From the IMG/VR virus record IMGVR_UViG_3300031616_000021, positions 1 through 27,623 of that record: DNA of 27,623 nt. One strand, written 5' to 3'. Made by a program: the position numbers and the translations under genes. This document shows, piece by piece, positions 6,901-14,651 of the stretch (position 1 is its first letter; each line of letters begins with the position of its first letter). The notes below the pieces were generated by a model. It searched no databases, was not told where the DNA came from, and saw only the letters and a list, made by a program, of their open reading frames with translations. Origin of the DNA: a virus.

Positions 6901-7243
6901 CAGCACCGTTGAACAGCGTCAGATTCAGCGCGGCGAGAGTCGTCTGCGTCTTGTCACTGTAGACCGCTGGGATGCCCTTGATCGGGCCTTCACATAGGAG
7001 CCCTACAATCGAGGCTGTATAGGTGTAACTCGACGTCGATCCGCCACCGCCGCCCTTACCACCTGACGACTGCGATTGCGGATGTGGAGTGAAGTCGACG
7101 TAATCGATCAACTTCATCGGCAAACGGGAAGTCCCGTATACCAGCGGAACTACGCTGCCGTAGAGGCTCTGATTGATGGCAATGCCGTTCAGGCGCGTCG
7201 GAGTGCTCGACTGCGCCTTGTTGCCTCCGAACAAGCCACCCAT
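3905..7243 (-). CDS. tail tip / central hub protein with two lectin-like repeats
   Basis: At 1112 residues this is the largest gene. The first ~600 residues resemble the tail hub proteins of gene-transfer-agent-like and related siphoviral tails: Gly-rich start MGGLFGGNK, short-chain hub strands, a Gly/Ser linker at 59-72, and an upper hub region to about residue 600. It follows the expected DUF2163-NlpC order, with its ATG overlapping the NlpC stop (TGATG). Residues about 663-808 and 819-963 are two copies of the same ~145-residue beta domain. Both contain WDSD, SIDHAW/SIDYAW, YIYE, IKYDG/ITYDG and FFMDSSF/LFMDSSF, with the look of LamG/concanavalin-type lectin folds. A further Ig-like C-terminal domain follows. 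The hub seals the tail tube and contacts the cell surface; the repeats probably bind glycans. Confidence 0.85.
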   Translation of the reverse strand: MGGLFGGNKAQSSTPTRLNGIAINQSLYGSVVPLVYGTSRLPMKLIDYVDFTPHPQSQSSGGKGGGGGSTSSYTYTASIVGLLCEGPIKGIPAVYSDKTQTTLAALNLTLFNGAGNQAPWSYMTSKHPDHALPYDHMAHVDGANFDLGGQAGLPNLSFELQGLVLYAGGPDAEPSQIIVDYCTDPNHGVKFPYLSNLTGTNSYQAYCIAMDFLISPQETTQRQAQEFLREILQLTNSNAVFTPGVGLRIVPYADQPVTGNGVTYTPNLTPLYRFGDLDYLYESGQQPVVETPIPSNQTFNVWTVEYLNRANQYNIDTETFQDEQDISINGERPAPTVTLHSITRASVALSVATLLCFRSLYVRSTYTFKVRADFSLLEPMDYVAIDDSTSGIVDKLVRITKVEDAVDSDLGEVFTITAEEVLVGPASAPLYDTELAQGYAANYGADPGNVATPYIFTAPPALAKSGYEEWIAVCGLTGLWGWADVFASLDNITYDHVGIKSSPSRYGTLVNALPSGADPDTTNQLTIVFSGSLPVELDSATRAAADGLRNLCIVDGEIISYQNVIPMGNNTFRLNYLRRGNYGSSIAAHAAGSFFAILDDAIFRMPFDPGLSGQPVWFKFVGSNYWGGGTQDISKVPAFQAFFQGQNHGQLLAPGATPLIARGDCVNVGSQIFKKSTGSVGWDSDCYSADAFSGGCTVRFRPMQTNLYLLMGLNSDPLTDQSYVSIDHAWNIAGDGIAYIYESGILIQATRSYTTSDIFEIKYDGRFVNYFINGVQWRTVADPNKTFFMDSSFNQPTAAVDNVYFGALNPANSSPFVARNNCTVSGENIYKLGTPGVWDSDVYSLEGYPNAHVSFKSNTTGADAFMVGLGTKPGQDSSFTSIDYAWYCAAAGAYIYENGGSIANLGSYSLTTVFAITYDGSTITYLMDGVSKRTVSAVGKILFMDSSFFASGAGCNSIQFGPTTNLKLTDTSQIGTNAATDVYKSTLAGPYGFSASPITPAVVVQVSFTALTDGTATALCTFNAGWTATNVTSLNTMWLEVTSPLLGSTITYVGTIPASPTVNTYALQIVSTMTLGDTITAKLWYQPANSVSHPSDWVSVTSVALKVEAVKR

Positions 7244-7674
7244 CAGATCACCGACCAGTATGAATCGAGGCGTTCCTGCATGGACGAACGCTCGCAGAGG
7301 ATCACTTGACCGTCTCTCTTGTGGGCATGAATCATGTGAATGTCAGAGACAATGATGGCTGCGTGGCTCGGATGCCTTCCGAAACGGAACATCGCGAAAT
7401 CCCCAGGCAATCCCTTATCAACTCGCTTGGAGTATCGCTCAACACCGTTCATGTACTTGGATTCGCTTTGATGCAAATGCCAATTTGAACTGTATGGCCT
7501 AGGATCAAAGTACTCTCTCGCGCCGACATTTGAGTACACTCGAATTAGCAACATCAAACAGTCAACGCATCCATTCGGACCCTTGATATCTCCACAATTT
7601 CCGTACGGTGTGCCCACCCACTCGTAGGCTTCGCGCACGATAGCGGCTCTCAGTTCGTCAGGGCTTGTATACAT
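7243..7674 (-). CDS. NlpC/P60 family tail-tip peptidase
   Basis: The protein has 143 residues from ATG 7674. The frame is open further upstream, but that part is a shadow of the DUF2163 gene and lacks domain character. With this start the two genes overlap by 17 bases. The NlpC/P60 pattern is clear: an N-terminal helix (LRAAIVREAYEWVGTPY), then the catalytic cysteine in GCVDCLML (Cys39), and the histidine in HPSHAAIIV (His104), with a third polar position probably in IHAHK. It is the putative phage cell-wall peptidase found between DUF2163 and the hub gene in many siphoviruses and gene transfer agents. It would cut peptidoglycan peptides during DNA entry. Confidence 0.87.
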   Translation of the reverse strand: MYTSPDELRAAIVREAYEWVGTPYGNCGDIKGPNGCVDCLMLLIRVYSNVGAREYFDPRPYSSNWHLHQSESKYMNGVERYSKRVDKGLPGDFAMFRFGRHPSHAAIIVSDIHMIHAHKRDGQVILCERSSMQERLDSYWSVI

Positions 7675-8668
7675 TTCGCTGCCCCAATCCCGATGAGAAT
7701 GGCGAACCCACTCCCGAGCCACCATCACCGCCAATGGACTGTGTTTGATTCTGGGTCGTGCCGCCGTCATAGAGCGTTTCCGGCACGGGCACGAAGAGAA
7801 TCCCTCGGAATCGGCCACCGTTGTTGAATGGCGGAGATATTGCAGAATTCGTGTTGATACAGGCCGCCCGAGTCTTTGGGCATCCTGGAAGCGCCGTGAA
7901 GAGATCACCAGCCTGCGGCACATTCGGCAGCGGTCTGACGAGCTGGAACTGACCGCTGGTGTGTGAAAATAACTTCACGAAATATGTAGTGCTGGGATTA
8001 GTGGCGTTCAGTCCAGACAAGAACGTGATCCGGCCCAGCGAGAAATACTTATCAGGCTGCGTCAGGTTGGTATTGACGTTGAGTACCGTGCTCCCACTCG
8101 CCACGGTTCCGTTGACTTGGAAATTGGCTGGCACCAATGCGCAGCCCGCATCGAATAGGGTATGACGACAGCGCTTCTCGATGAGGTTCGGAGGAGCACT
8201 GACGTTCAGCATCTCGCCATCAGAACTGATCTGGAACGACACCGTGAGTCGGCCGATATTCTCGACGTCCATCCGACCTTGGAAGGCGTCGACCTTGCCA
8301 TTAGACAGATCGTTGAAATCGGGCAGCATCATCTTCGAAAACAAAAGCCGAGCGCCGTCGAATACTCGCGCTCTGGCTGCCTTGATGAGTGGCAGCCCTG
8401 CAATCAACGGCGCTCCGGAACTGCTGTTCGGATTCGGCGAGAGAGTCAGCGGCATCTGATCGACTTCGAGACCGACTGTTTGCGTCCGAGTCCCGCGATT
8501 GATAATCAGTCCTGTTTGGTACAGTTGCCCACCGAAAGGGACAGGCACTTGATGCGACGTGAAATAGTATGTCGCCGCACCACCAGCTAACGTAATCGTA
8601 TAGAGGTCGATTCGCTTCATCTGGCCCGCGGCCATGGTAGCGAGTGTGCCGGAACTAGCGGGTAGCAT
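7658..8668 (-). CDS. DUF2163 / BR0599-type tail tip protein
   Basis: The 336-residue protein matches the DUF2163 family. Its N-terminal half carries the typical start (LATMAAGQMKRIDLYTITL) followed by the FTSHQVPVPFGGQLY stretch. The C-terminal half has the cysteine-containing family signature: a zinc-site-like cluster KRCRHTLFDAGC, and GCPKTRAAC followed by FNNGGRFRGI near residues 270-300. The start ATG directly abuts the TAA of the preceding gene. In gene-transfer-agent-like tails this protein sits between the DUF2460 and NlpC proteins and forms part of the distal tail/hub. The Gly/Ser-rich C-terminal extension after about 305 is longer than I would expect. Confidence 0.87.
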   Translation of the reverse strand: MLPASSGTLATMAAGQMKRIDLYTITLAGGAATYYFTSHQVPVPFGGQLYQTGLIINRGTRTQTVGLEVDQMPLTLSPNPNSSSGAPLIAGLPLIKAARARVFDGARLLFSKMMLPDFNDLSNGKVDAFQGRMDVENIGRLTVSFQISSDGEMLNVSAPPNLIEKRCRHTLFDAGCALVPANFQVNGTVASGSTVLNVNTNLTQPDKYFSLGRITFLSGLNATNPSTTYFVKLFSHTSGQFQLVRPLPNVPQAGDLFTALPGCPKTRAACINTNSAISPPFNNGGRFRGILFVPVPETLYDGGTTQNQTQSIGGDGGSGVGSPFSSGLGQRNVYKP

Positions 8669-10090
8669 TTAGACGATGACCGACTTTATTCGGAGTGATT
8701 GCAAATCCCACAATTTCGAAAGGAATTGCGATGGCTCCAGATCGTCCGTCTCGAATTGCGCGAGATAGTAGAAGCTTCCCGACCAAGTGAGAGTATGGCC
8801 GCTCGTGGGAGCGGTGTTGAATGTCACAATCCCAGTCGCGCCGATCGTATAGGCAGCGGTGGATACCAGGGATCCGTTGTCGAAGATGGCCGGCAACGCC
8901 TGTAGATTCTGGATGATCTCCGGTACTGACGGGCCGCCGACATTGCCGAAGGCCGCAATCAATTGGAATTGTGTCTTGGTTCCATTGCCCGTTCCAAACG
9001 GCTCAGTGGTAACCGTGTTGAATATCGGGTCGAGATACAGGAACGTGCCAGCCTGTGCCTGCTTTGCGTTGAACAATCCCTCGATCGCTCTCAGTTCGTC
9101 AACCGCGAGCGTCTGATTCAGCACCTCGTAGTTCAGATCCCAGTGGATAGTGGGATACTGCATGTACCCCAGCGTGGAGACCTTCTGCGCCAGCGTGCCT
9201 TGAAGCCCAGTACGGAACTCATAGGATCGCTTTGACTCAAAGGTGATTCCAGCGAGGTTTGGCGGAAAGAGATTCGGCACCGTCGTAAAGGTCGCGGCGT
9301 TGGAATGCGTGAACGTAATCGACAGTCCAGGCGCATTAATGACCGTGAACGGTGGAATGCTTTGCGTGATGATCGTGTTGAGCGGCAGACTAGAACTGAC
9401 AGCCGAACTCGAAGACGTCACACCCAAGGTCGTTAGGGTCGCTTGCGCTTGTGAGACTAGTTGCCCGCGGAAGTCCGGCAGGATCGCGATCACCGCGACT
9501 TGCTCGACCGAATCGCTGAACCGTCCATAGGGATCTGCCAGACGAACCGTGAAGCCGAAATTTCCGTAAGTGGTTGGAGTTCCGGTCGTTAGTCCCGTCG
9601 TCGAATTGATTGTGATTCCTGGAAACGGAGCACCACCGCCGAGGACCGTGAACGTGATGGTATCGTTCTGCAGATCCTTCGCCCGCAGTTGCATGTTCAG
9701 CGCCTGACCAATGGTGAAGGTGCCATTGCTGAACAAGGTTCCGTCGGGCGTATCTGGCTGCGGCGGATCGTCATTGACGGCAAGGGTACCCTCGCCATTC
9801 AGTCCGCTGGATGAGCGAAGGTCCGCCAGGACGAACTGGCGGGACTTATCACCTTGGGCCTCGTACCAATACGTACCATCTTGGCGTAGGTTCAGGCGGT
9901 AGAGACCCGAGGTCCAAACACTAGTGATATAGATATCGCCGTCGACGGCATTCGACGTGAAACGCGTCTTCAACGAATCGGCGCCACCTGGAGGGCTGCC
10001 CAGAGCGCGCAGCGTTTGGTATCCGAGAAGGGATCGACCGGCAAAGCCATCCCACCGGCGCAGAGTGCCGTTACAGATTCCTCGCAGCAT
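8669..10090 (-). CDS. Ig-like + PASTA-like + DUF2460 fusion tail protein
   Basis: The 473-residue protein is modular. Residues 1-108 are unassigned. Residues about 110-203 look like a cadherin/He-PIG Ig domain, with the typical ending GLTTGTPTTYGNFGFTV. Residues 205-262 resemble a PASTA repeat (PDFRGQLVSQAQATLTTLGV, then QSIPPFTVINAPG). Residues about 268-473 are a DUF2460 domain that aligns over its whole length with the separate 201-residue DUF2460 protein of this tail (shared GLFNA, FLYLDP, FNTVT, IIQN, FDNGS, LTW-GSFY, SVI). DUF2460 proteins are distal tail proteins. Here one occupies the usual slot before DUF2163, while its paralogue lies 4.5 kb upstream after the tape measure. PASTA and Ig domains suggest contact with cell wall or surface polymer. 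Confidence 0.78.
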   Translation of the reverse strand: MLRGICNGTLRRWDGFAGRSLLGYQTLRALGSPPGGADSLKTRFTSNAVDGDIYITSVWTSGLYRLNLRQDGTYWYEAQGDKSRQFVLADLRSSSGLNGEGTLAVNDDPPQPDTPDGTLFSNGTFTIGQALNMQLRAKDLQNDTITFTVLGGGAPFPGITINSTTGLTTGTPTTYGNFGFTVRLADPYGRFSDSVEQVAVIAILPDFRGQLVSQAQATLTTLGVTSSSSAVSSSLPLNTIITQSIPPFTVINAPGLSITFTHSNAATFTTVPNLFPPNLAGITFESKRSYEFRTGLQGTLAQKVSTLGYMQYPTIHWDLNYEVLNQTLAVDELRAIEGLFNAKQAQAGTFLYLDPIFNTVTTEPFGTGNGTKTQFQLIAAFGNVGGPSVPEIIQNLQALPAIFDNGSLVSTAAYTIGATGIVTFNTAPTSGHTLTWSGSFYYLAQFETDDLEPSQFLSKLWDLQSLRIKSVIV

Positions 10091-10096
10091 GGATGT

Positions 10097-10861
10097 TTAA
10101 TAGATCAGGATGGTATCGCCAGCGGCGAGCGCGCCACCCGGCAAGGACGCGCAGGTAAACCTACGACCTGAAGTGCCCACTTGATCGGCGAGAATAGTGC
10201 CAACCTCGCCAGTCTGAGTACCGCTCGTGACTTGGAAAGCTCGATTCTGGTTGACCGTAAAACCCACCGCCGAAGTGATGTCAGTACATTCGAAAGAGGT
10301 CGCGGTATTTGTGTAGGTACCGCTCACTGTTCCAGTGATTCGCTGATCGAGCTCCAATCCCAATTTGGCCACGCGCGAGGCGATGCCCCCGATCTGATTC
10401 ACATCCACGTCCAAAATGCCTGATGAGGCGGAAGCAGCGGAACCGCCGATCATTCGCAAATCGACCTGTGAGCCGAGGTCCACCAAGAAGCTTTGTGCAG
10501 AGCACTTGAATCCAGATGCTCTGACAGTGACGATGATATAACCCGCGTTGCCAACCGAAAATCGGGTATTGAGCAGTTGCAGTTCATACATGCCGGGATG
10601 ATTGGTTGCGTCGAACTCCTTAAATCGACAATGACCGGTCGACGGCGCAGCATATGTTCCGAGGGTGGCGATGGTGTCGATCGTTCCACCGGCTTGGCTA
10701 TAGACCGTTGCGGTCGGCTCGATATCGGCGGTCACTGCAATGGCCAATGTTGTCTCAGTGATCGCAAGGCCCACGAGACCACCACCTGTGGTGGACGTAT
10801 TGTCCATGAGCATGAATCTCAGGATTCCACTGCTCCAACCGTTTACCCGTGACAGCAACAT
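10097..10861 (-). CDS. beta-rich tail-associated protein, 254 residues
   Basis: The start ATG 10861 is well supported by GGAGG six bases upstream. The N-terminal ~120 residues look like the small Ig/BppU-like beta domain common in phage tail and baseplate proteins (GILRFMLMDNTSTTGGGLVG, then NHPGMYELQLLN, GYIIVTVRASGF). A helical linker follows (VDLRMIGGSAAS, then DVDVNQIGGIASRVAKLGLE). A C-terminal beta domain closes with AAGDTILIY. It belongs to the cassette between the two DUF2460 proteins and is probably a virion protein that bridges fibre-like components. No enzymatic motif is visible. The family assignment is by pattern only. Confidence 0.65.
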   Translation of the reverse strand: MLLSRVNGWSSGILRFMLMDNTSTTGGGLVGLAITETTLAIAVTADIEPTATVYSQAGGTIDTIATLGTYAAPSTGHCRFKEFDATNHPGMYELQLLNTRFSVGNAGYIIVTVRASGFKCSAQSFLVDLGSQVDLRMIGGSAASASSGILDVDVNQIGGIASRVAKLGLELDQRITGTVSGTYTNTATSFECTDITSAVGFTVNQNRAFQVTSGTQTGEVGTILADQVGTSGRRFTCASLPGGALAAGDTILIY

Positions 10862-10864
10862 TGA

Positions 10865-12091
10865 TTAGCCTCCAATCATGCCGCCGGAAAAGATTCCAGC
10901 CGGCAGCATCAGCCCAGAGCCACCACCACCGCCCGAGCCGGTCACTGTGATGGTGAAAAGATCCGAATCCGCCATCAGTGCCGAATTTCCTGAGCACGTA
11001 GCGCGGAAGAAACAGAGTGTGTTGGTCGCCGCTGAGGTCGGCGTACCACTGAATGAGCCGCTGGAAATAGCCAGACCCGGAATCGTCAGTGGCGAGACGC
11101 CAAAGCGATACACTGCAGCCCCGGAGGAAGCGGTCTGATCGTTGGCCACCAGCGCCGTCGTGCCATTCATCGCCAGCACGCGCGTGGGCGTACCGCCGCT
11201 CGTGAGCTTGATATAGTCGCCGGCAGCGATACCTGTTGCAGAGGTGAGCGGAACCTCACGTGCTGCAGTCAATGCACCCGTCGTCGTTGTCAGCGACGCG
11301 GGGGTTCCCAACTGACTCAGCGCGGAAGTAAACGCAGACGACACGTCATCGAAGACGTGCCCGGCATTCAGGTTGATGGCCGTGATTGCAGTACCGGCGG
11401 TATAGGAAAGGCTTCCGACCGGACCGCCCGTCATATACGTCTGGAAGTTCGGGTCAGACGTTCCGGCGCCCATCGTGCCGGATGGCGTCAGATCATTCGT
11501 GCCGATCTGGTCGCTGACGGGCGTTTCCGCAACTCCGCCCGACGTCGACATTTTCCAATAACTAACAGTTCCCTTGATCGCGCGGGGATTGCCACCACCG
11601 CCCAGATACGCCGCCTCGGTATCGCTGAGCGCCCGCGACCAAGCGGCTGCGTGCGCGGCCTGGCCATTGATGCCCGTTATAAAGTCGCTTGGCCGACCCG
11701 AGATAGTCAGGTTCGTCAGCGTAGCCGGCGAAACCGTAGTGCTCGAAGTCCCTTTGCTACCGCCGTTAAGATAGGCGGCGGCAGCGGAGGAGCCGGATAC
11801 TACAATGGCAGCATGTTGCCATGCGCTCGTGGTAATAGCGGTTGAGGATAGCGCTTGGTTTGAAGTGGTTGACGATACCCGATATGCGCTGACCTTATTC
11901 GTCGCGCCGCCGGTGATGTCCAGGATCGCGGCGATAACGCCCGTAGTCTCACTGGCGCCCGCTGACAGTTCGAACAATCGACGACCCTGGCCCCCAGTAA
12001 TATTCACCCAAATAACGAGCGATACGGGAGCGGCTGTGGCCGGCAACGAAGTGCTGGAAAGGTGCAGCGTTGAGGAGAAGGTTTGTGCCAT
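10865..12091 (-). CDS. LamG/concanavalin-like tail protein
   Basis: The protein has 408 residues. Residues about 1-190 show the LamG-3 pattern: VSLVIWVNITGG, then SAWQHAAIVVSGSSAAAAYLNG, INGQAAHAAAWSRALSDTEA, and the strand VSYWKMS. Such jelly-roll lectin domains usually bind carbohydrate or act as trimeric spike domains. Residues about 225-385 look like an Ig/He-PIG domain with a small inserted beta unit (REVPLTSATGIAAGDYIKLT). The end is a Gly-rich tail (GGGGGSG, then FSGGMIGG) that could be disordered or pack against a partner. It lies inside the cassette bracketed by DUF2460 proteins and is probably a receptor-binding or spike component. There is no good ribosome site at ATG 12091; coupling to the upstream gene is likely. 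Confidence 0.68.
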   Translation of the reverse strand: MAQTFSSTLHLSSTSLPATAAPVSLVIWVNITGGQGRRLFELSAGASETTGVIAAILDITGGATNKVSAYRVSSTTSNQALSSTAITTSAWQHAAIVVSGSSAAAAYLNGGSKGTSSTTVSPATLTNLTISGRPSDFITGINGQAAHAAAWSRALSDTEAAYLGGGGNPRAIKGTVSYWKMSTSGGVAETPVSDQIGTNDLTPSGTMGAGTSDPNFQTYMTGGPVGSLSYTAGTAITAINLNAGHVFDDVSSAFTSALSQLGTPASLTTTTGALTAAREVPLTSATGIAAGDYIKLTSGGTPTRVLAMNGTTALVANDQTASSGAAVYRFGVSPLTIPGLAISSGSFSGTPTSAATNTLCFFRATCSGNSALMADSDLFTITVTGSGGGGGSGLMLPAGIFSGGMIGG

Positions 12092-12097
12092 TAGTTG

Positions 12098-14647
12098 CTA
12101 CTGCGGATAACCGGGAGGATAGGCGGTCACAGCCATCGAACAGCCGGACCCTGGTCCAGAGTTAGACTCAACTCCTGAATAGAACGTGTTGCCCGTCAGC
12201 ACATCAATAATGTTCGGCCGAGACGCCGTTGAACCCGCGCCAGGACCTGGAGTTGGATTTGCAGGAGAACCGCTGTAACCACGGCGGTTTACCGGAGGTC
12301 CGCCGAATGCATCCACATAGATATCCACGTGGGAAGATTTCATCACGTTGATGCGCGTCCAGATGCCGGGATGGCCTGAACCACTCTTGTCGTAGTAGAG
12401 TCCTGAGCCGTAGGTAGCAGGCGGAATAGCGGCGGCTCCATTGGAGTTGAGCCACAACTCGGCCGGGTCAATGTTGCACTGGTAGTCCCAGTCCGTTCCG
12501 CCGCCATTCACGGTCGTGTGATTCACCGGAGTACTGGCCCACTGACCCAAGTAGGCTTTCTGACCCCAGTCGCTGCGGCTGTCGGCGCAATCCTCAGTGC
12601 CCCACGATATGAAGTTCGCTTTCGCCGCACTCATCATGGCCGGGTACGAACTACCATCGTTCGGATTGATGTAGGTTGGCTTGACGGTGATCACCGTTTT
12701 AGGAGCTGCCTGACGCAGTCCTGCCATCAGTGAGGGCCACACAGCGAGCAGCGCAGAGGGGCTGTATCCTTTTGCGCCCGCGTTGACAGAGATTTCTTGA
12801 TATGGGTCCCAGCGATAAATTCCGCCGGTGTTTGTATCGGGCCCAAATTCCGCGTAGTAGGCCGCGAAAAGCGCAATCACCCGGTTCGTGACGTTCTGAT
12901 TCCAGATGACAAGATAGGGTCTGTCGAGCGGCGTTCCGTTGGAGGCAAGATGAGTTTCACCACCGCCGTATGCCGGGTCGTTCATGTACGAGGGACAGAA
13001 ACTCGATAGGAAATTCGTCGTACTCTGAGAGCTATATCCGTTGCCGCCCCCATTTAACAAAATGGTCAAATCGCGCGGCGGACTGTAACTCTTGAGCAGG
13101 TTGATAATGTTCCTGATCTTCGTGAAGCCATTCTCAGTACCGAAGTTGTCATACTGACCGAGCGTTGGCCCTTCCAACTGTGCCATCGTCGGCGAGATGC
13201 AAATTCCCTTGATCTGATTGTTGATGTCCAACGCAATGATCGAATCCAGATTCGATTTCAGCGTCGCGAACGACTGCATGTTCGCATAGCCGCCAATGCG
13301 AATACGTATACCCGGCTTCCAGACGATGGAGCCTGTCGTAGTGGTTTGAGTCTTGGGAACTCCCTGGATTGCAGTGGATAGCGCGGAGGAATTGTTATTC
13401 GCATCCCACGAACGCAACTGGATCGAGACCGGTGAGGATGCATTGACGGTCGCAGTCAGAGGCGTTCCAGAAGTAATGGACACTTCCTCGACGTTTGCCG
13501 TGGCTATGGTTCCAGCCGACTGGGATGTGAGGAAACCTCCATAATTGACGGAGGCGCCCATAGTGAGCGTCTGGACCGTAATCTGATTACGACCCAACTC
13601 GTTCAGAGAGTAGGAGATCGTCCAAGTCTTGTTATCAGCGGCCCGCTGGATGAACACATAGACTGGGCCGACGATGGGCTGACCGTTCTTGTCATTGATC
13701 TGCGTGGCGACCTGACTGCTGGTACCGCTGACCGCCGAACGTGATATGACATACAGGCCGACAGTTCCATTGCTGGGCCGTAATCCGATGCAGATAAATC
13801 GCCCGCCAGCCGCTGCCGTCTCATGGACCATGATGCCGCTGAGTGCCGTCGAGGCGCTCGAGGTATACGGATCCAGCAGCGCGACGATCTGCTGCGCGCC
13901 GCTATACGGGCCGAAGTTGTAGAACAGGCACTGTTCAGAGGCGGTTGCCGCGATTCCAGTTCCAGCCGCTGAAGCGCTCCATACCTTTCCAGCCTGAGAC
14001 AGGGCTGGACTCGTCGCCATGGACCCGATGTTGACGATCGTCGGCGTCGGAAGTGAATTTGACAGGGTGACGATGGGACTGGGAGGGCTGACGGCTCCAT
14101 TGACGAGGAGATCGATGTGCGTGGCGCCGCTGGCAGGCGTAGAGCCTGGTGCGACGTCGCTCGGTTGATCGCAGGTCACTGCGATCGTACCCACTACCGA
14201 TCCCGGGACCGCCGTTATCGAGGTAGGTACGGTGGGTGCAACATTGTCGACTGCAGCGGCAGTTGAACTGATCGCAAACGAGATGGGGTTACTGAGACGG
14301 CTAATGCCATTCCTGACTGCCACCAGGCGGAAAGCACCGGTTGTAATCAGCGTGCATGCATTGGATAGCACGGTTCCAGATATCGAAAAGCCGGCCGGTA
14401 AAGCCGGCTGACCTGAAACGTAGTTGAAGCCGAGCTCAGACGAGGGTGATCCCGGATCGACGAAGAATCCGATATCTGCAAGATCGATTGAGAGCGCGGT
14501 TCCGACTTGCAGTTGTGACAGATCCGGCTGAAGCGTCGAGGTCCAGGACGGAGTTGATCCAGACCCGTCCGCACCCGTAGTAAATGCGGAGTCAATGCGG
14601 CCCGTCGGCGTCAGTGCAATGACGCTGTTTTGAAGTCCGAATGCCAT
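12098..14647 (-). CDS. multidomain tail spike candidate with glycoside-hydrolase-like C terminus
   Basis: The protein has 849 residues. In order I see an Ig-like region (about 30-130), a fibronectin-III-like segment (about 137-190), a concanavalin-like beta-sandwich (about 215-395), the end of a second FN3-like segment, and from about 446 to 790 an alternating alpha/beta region. That region is reminiscent of a glycoside hydrolase TIM barrel: strands KGICIS, DLTILLNG, RPYLVIWN, GIYRWDPYQEIS, TVITVKPTY, ANFISWGTED. Candidate catalytic acids are Glu618 (YQEIS) and Glu685 (WGTED). A Pro/Gly-rich stretch and a Cys-containing end follow. The most economical reading is a tail-borne depolymerase acting on capsule or O-antigen. 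Enzyme activity is inferred from pattern, not shown by a named family match. Confidence 0.65.
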   Translation of the reverse strand: MAFGLQNSVIALTPTGRIDSAFTTGADGSGSTPSWTSTLQPDLSQLQVGTALSIDLADIGFFVDPGSPSSELGFNYVSGQPALPAGFSISGTVLSNACTLITTGAFRLVAVRNGISRLSNPISFAISSTAAAVDNVAPTVPTSITAVPGSVVGTIAVTCDQPSDVAPGSTPASGATHIDLLVNGAVSPPSPIVTLSNSLPTPTIVNIGSMATSPALSQAGKVWSASAAGTGIAATASEQCLFYNFGPYSGAQQIVALLDPYTSSASTALSGIMVHETAAAGGRFICIGLRPSNGTVGLYVISRSAVSGTSSQVATQINDKNGQPIVGPVYVFIQRAADNKTWTISYSLNELGRNQITVQTLTMGASVNYGGFLTSQSAGTIATANVEEVSITSGTPLTATVNASSPVSIQLRSWDANNNSSALSTAIQGVPKTQTTTTGSIVWKPGIRIRIGGYANMQSFATLKSNLDSIIALDINNQIKGICISPTMAQLEGPTLGQYDNFGTENGFTKIRNIINLLKSYSPPRDLTILLNGGGNGYSSQSTTNFLSSFCPSYMNDPAYGGGETHLASNGTPLDRPYLVIWNQNVTNRVIALFAAYYAEFGPDTNTGGIYRWDPYQEISVNAGAKGYSPSALLAVWPSLMAGLRQAAPKTVITVKPTYINPNDGSSYPAMMSAAKANFISWGTEDCADSRSDWGQKAYLGQWASTPVNHTTVNGGGTDWDYQCNIDPAELWLNSNGAAAIPPATYGSGLYYDKSGSGHPGIWTRINVMKSSHVDIYVDAFGGPPVNRRGYSGSPANPTPGPGAGSTASRPNIIDVLTGNTFYSGVESNSGPGSGCSMAVTAYPPGYPQ

Positions 14648-14651
14648 GTTG

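Noticed and set aside
7675-7923. N-terminal extension of the NlpC/P60 gene
   Set aside because: It is Arg/Ser-rich shadow of DUF2163; the family starts at about ATG 7674.
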